Source of the DNA: Deinococcus sp. YIM 134068
GTDB taxonomy: Bacteria; Deinococcota; Deinococci; Deinococcales; Deinococcaceae
DNA: 49,222 nucleotides
Assembly (NCBI RefSeq): GCF_036543075.1
Contig: NZ_JAZHPF010000023.1
Location: 1-49,222, forward strand
Direction: 5' to 3'
How positions within the stretch are numbered: position 1 is the stretch's first letter; each line of letters starts with the position of its first letter. Positions 48,278-49,222 of this stretch are shown piece after piece. Position numbers and translations under genes: made by a program. Under the pieces are notes generated by a model that ran no database searches, was not told where the DNA came from, and saw only the letters and a program-made list of their open reading frames with translations.

Positions 48278-49222
48278 CCGTTGACGTTACCGTCATCCGC
48301 CAGCCCGCCGGGCAGCGCACCCTGGCCCTGCGCGAGTCCTACCTCGCCATCTGCGAGGGGGACAAGTGCGAGGCCCACCTCCTGAACGCCAACGAGCGCT
48401 GGTACGGCTACAAGCTGGCCCAGCGCCAGCAGGCCCGGCACACCAACAAGGTCGCTGTGAGCGGGGGCGAGATCCCCGAGGCCGACGAGTCGCTGTGGGT
48501 CCATATGAGCGCCGACGAGTGGGTCGGCGAACTGTTAGGCATCTACGACGAGAAGACCCTGCGCAAGAAGCTCGCTCGACTGGTCGAGCGGGGCTTTCTC
48601 GCCACGCGCACCAATCCCAGGCGCAAGTGGGATCGCAAGCCCCAGTGGATGTTCATGCGCTCCGCCGTGCAGGCCGCCGTGGACACCTGGGAGGCCGGGC
48701 GACAGCCCCCCGAACTCGACCCCAGCCCGGCGGACGAGCGGGAAGACAGCGCCCAGGAGCACCCGGGCGAAGACGCCGAGAGCACTCGGGCAAATGTCCG
48801 AATGGAGTCGGGCAAAGTTCCGGATGGAGCCGGGCAAAGTTCCGCGTCCAACCGGGCAAATGCCCGTAGCAATACCACAGGGGTCTTCTCTCAGGGGTCT
48901 TCTCTCAGGGATCCTTCCCAGGTGGTGGTGCATTCCAATCTGGAAGACAACACGCGCGCGCGCGCAAGCGAAACGGCCGCGCCGGTGGCCGAACCCAGCC
49001 CGCCACCGCACACCACCACGGGGGACGCTGCGCGAGAAGAGGGGACCCCGGTGGACATCCCGAGCACCGCGCACCCCCAGCCGCCTGTCGGCGGCGCCGC
49101 TGACGCGGCGAACGGCGAGGACACTCCCACCGTCACGGACGAGGATCTCAGGTCGCTTGGAATTCTGGACGATCAGGCCACGTCCGTACAAAAGGTTCCG
49201 GGCGGCGGGGCGGCGGGCCCGG
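48274..49222 (+). CDS. Replication initiator (lambda O-like), N-terminal part, continues at position 1
   Basis: Joined across the circle (48274-49095 plus 1-720) this is a 513-residue protein. Residues about 80-127 form a winged-helix-like unit (helices around YDEKTLRKKLARLVERGFL, then a basic wing TNPRRKWDRKPQW), the pattern of phage replisome organisers such as RepO and DnaD-like initiators. Residues about 130-330 are low-complexity and polar. The coding DNA for residues 172-198 consists of four 22-bp iterons. The ATG at 48274 overlaps the TGA of the upstream frame (ATGA). Expected role: bind the internal iterons and recruit host helicase to start plasmid replication. The fold and the iterons are seen; the function is inferred by analogy with phage lambda O. 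Confidence 0.72.
   Translation, partial: MTVDVTVIRQPAGQRTLALRESYLAICEGDKCEAHLLNANERWYGYKLAQRQQARHTNKVAVSGGEIPEADESLWVHMSADEWVGELLGIYDEKTLRKKLARLVERGFLATRTNPRRKWDRKPQWMFMRSAVQAAVDTWEAGRQPPELDPSPADEREDSAQEHPGEDAESTRANVRMESGKVPDGAGQSSASNRANARSNTTGVFSQGSSLRDPSQVVVHSNLEDNTRARASETAAPVAEPSPPPHTTTGDAAREEGTPVDIPSTAHPQPPVGGAADAANGEDTPTVTDEDLRSLGILDDQATSVQKVPGGGAAGP
48787..48866 (+). repeat. Four 22-bp iterons inside the initiator gene: probable replication origin
   Basis: Four copies of a 14-bp core begin at 48787, 48809, 48831 and 48853, exactly 22 bp apart. The cores read CGGGCAAATGTCCG, CGGGCAAAGTTCCG twice, and CGGGCAAATGCCCG; the fourth is an inverted repeat with 6-bp arms and an AA centre. Because 22 is not a multiple of three, each copy is read in a different frame, so the peptide does not repeat. 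That indicates selection on the DNA. Iterons of 17-22 bp at constant spacing are classic initiator binding sites, and placing them in the middle of the initiator gene matches lambda ori. Confidence 0.85.
48878..48910 (+). repeat. Tandem 14-bp direct repeats beside the iterons
   Basis: CAGGGGTCTTCTCT occurs at 48878-48891 and again at 48892-48905, followed by a third partial copy, CAGGG. The block starts 12 bp after the last iteron and is noticeably less G+C rich than its surroundings, with pyrimidine-rich TCTTCTCTC tracts. Its position and repetition fit a helix-opening region of an origin. A run of alternating CG dinucleotides (48951-48965) lies 40 bp further on. No function is proven by sequence alone. 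Confidence 0.55.
49096..49222. repeat. Terminal overlap: the contig closes into a circle
   Basis: Bases 49096-49222 are identical to bases 1-127, and the replication gene reads through the junction in frame. An exact 127-base end overlap is what a de Bruijn assembler leaves on a circular contig. I infer a closed circular replicon of about 49,095 bp, with this copy counted twice. A true 127-bp terminal direct repeat on a linear molecule is possible but less likely, because it would fall inside one uninterrupted coding sequence. Confidence 0.93.

Noticed and set aside
1..49222. tRNA or rRNA genes
   Set aside because: I saw no cloverleaf with CCA-type ends and no rRNA core sequence on either strand.

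Overview
The window looks like one complete circular plasmid. Its last 127 bases (49096-49222) repeat its first 127 exactly, so the molecule is about 49,095 bp and was cut open inside the replication gene, whose two halves lie at the two ends. The DNA is G+C rich, and many genes have a TANNNT -10 box only 5-11 bases before the start codon, leaving almost no leader. It also carries a ParF/ParG-type partition pair, a short RepA-like winged-helix protein and a single tyrosine recombinase. Together these suggest Deinococcus or a close relative; that is inference, because no rRNA or chromosomal marker is present.

Layout. (a) 47.7-5.6 kb across the junction: a phage-like replication and early-gene module. 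The initiator carries four exact 22-bp iterons inside its own reading frame, as in phage lambda gene O, and is followed by short translationally coupled genes. Much of this module is decaying: an HNH nuclease with an amber codon, a gene with two frameshifts, a BrnT toxin fused to its BrnA antitoxin by a small deletion, and a frameshifted DUF1064 nuclease. An intact XRE regulator/partner pair and a RelE-type toxin, whose ribosome-binding site sits in a perfect hairpin, lie among them. (b) 5.6-8.1 kb: parG-parA with palindromic sites, a CBS-HEPN protein and a hypothetical gene. (c) 8.4-16.7 kb: a three-gene coupled operon ending in an 1821-residue DUF1998-type helicase, most like Druantia. (d) 16.9-18.3 kb: no convincing protein gene, but a dense series of hairpins whose GNRA tetraloops read correctly only on the minus strand; I interpret this as one large structured RNA.

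(e) 18.6-30.2 kb: hypothetical genes, an XRE repressor, a RepA WH1-like protein, a membrane-nuclease-J-domain fusion, a two-gene P-loop ATPase plus HEPN pair, and an integrase preceded by a dyad. (f) 30.2-47.1 kb: a type I restriction-modification locus, all on the minus strand, in two blocks: hsdM-hsdS-NucS-like gene (42.0-45.7 kb) and hsdR-YgjP (31.8-35.8 kb). Between them sit an AbiE type IV toxin-antitoxin pair and a four-gene operon for exported proteins, led by a secreted endonuclease/exonuclease/phosphatase-fold enzyme. An IS630-family element with TA target duplication lies 80 bp upstream of hsdM.

As a whole the plasmid combines replication, partition and dimer-resolution functions with a large defence island: type I RM, a Druantia-like operon, ATPase-HEPN, CBS-HEPN, AbiE, RelE, BrnTA remains and a membrane nuclease. 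The strongest candidates for undescribed biology are the large structured RNA, the ATPase-HEPN pair with its neighbouring nuclease-J protein, the exported EEP operon, and the lambda O-like initiator with an internal origin.
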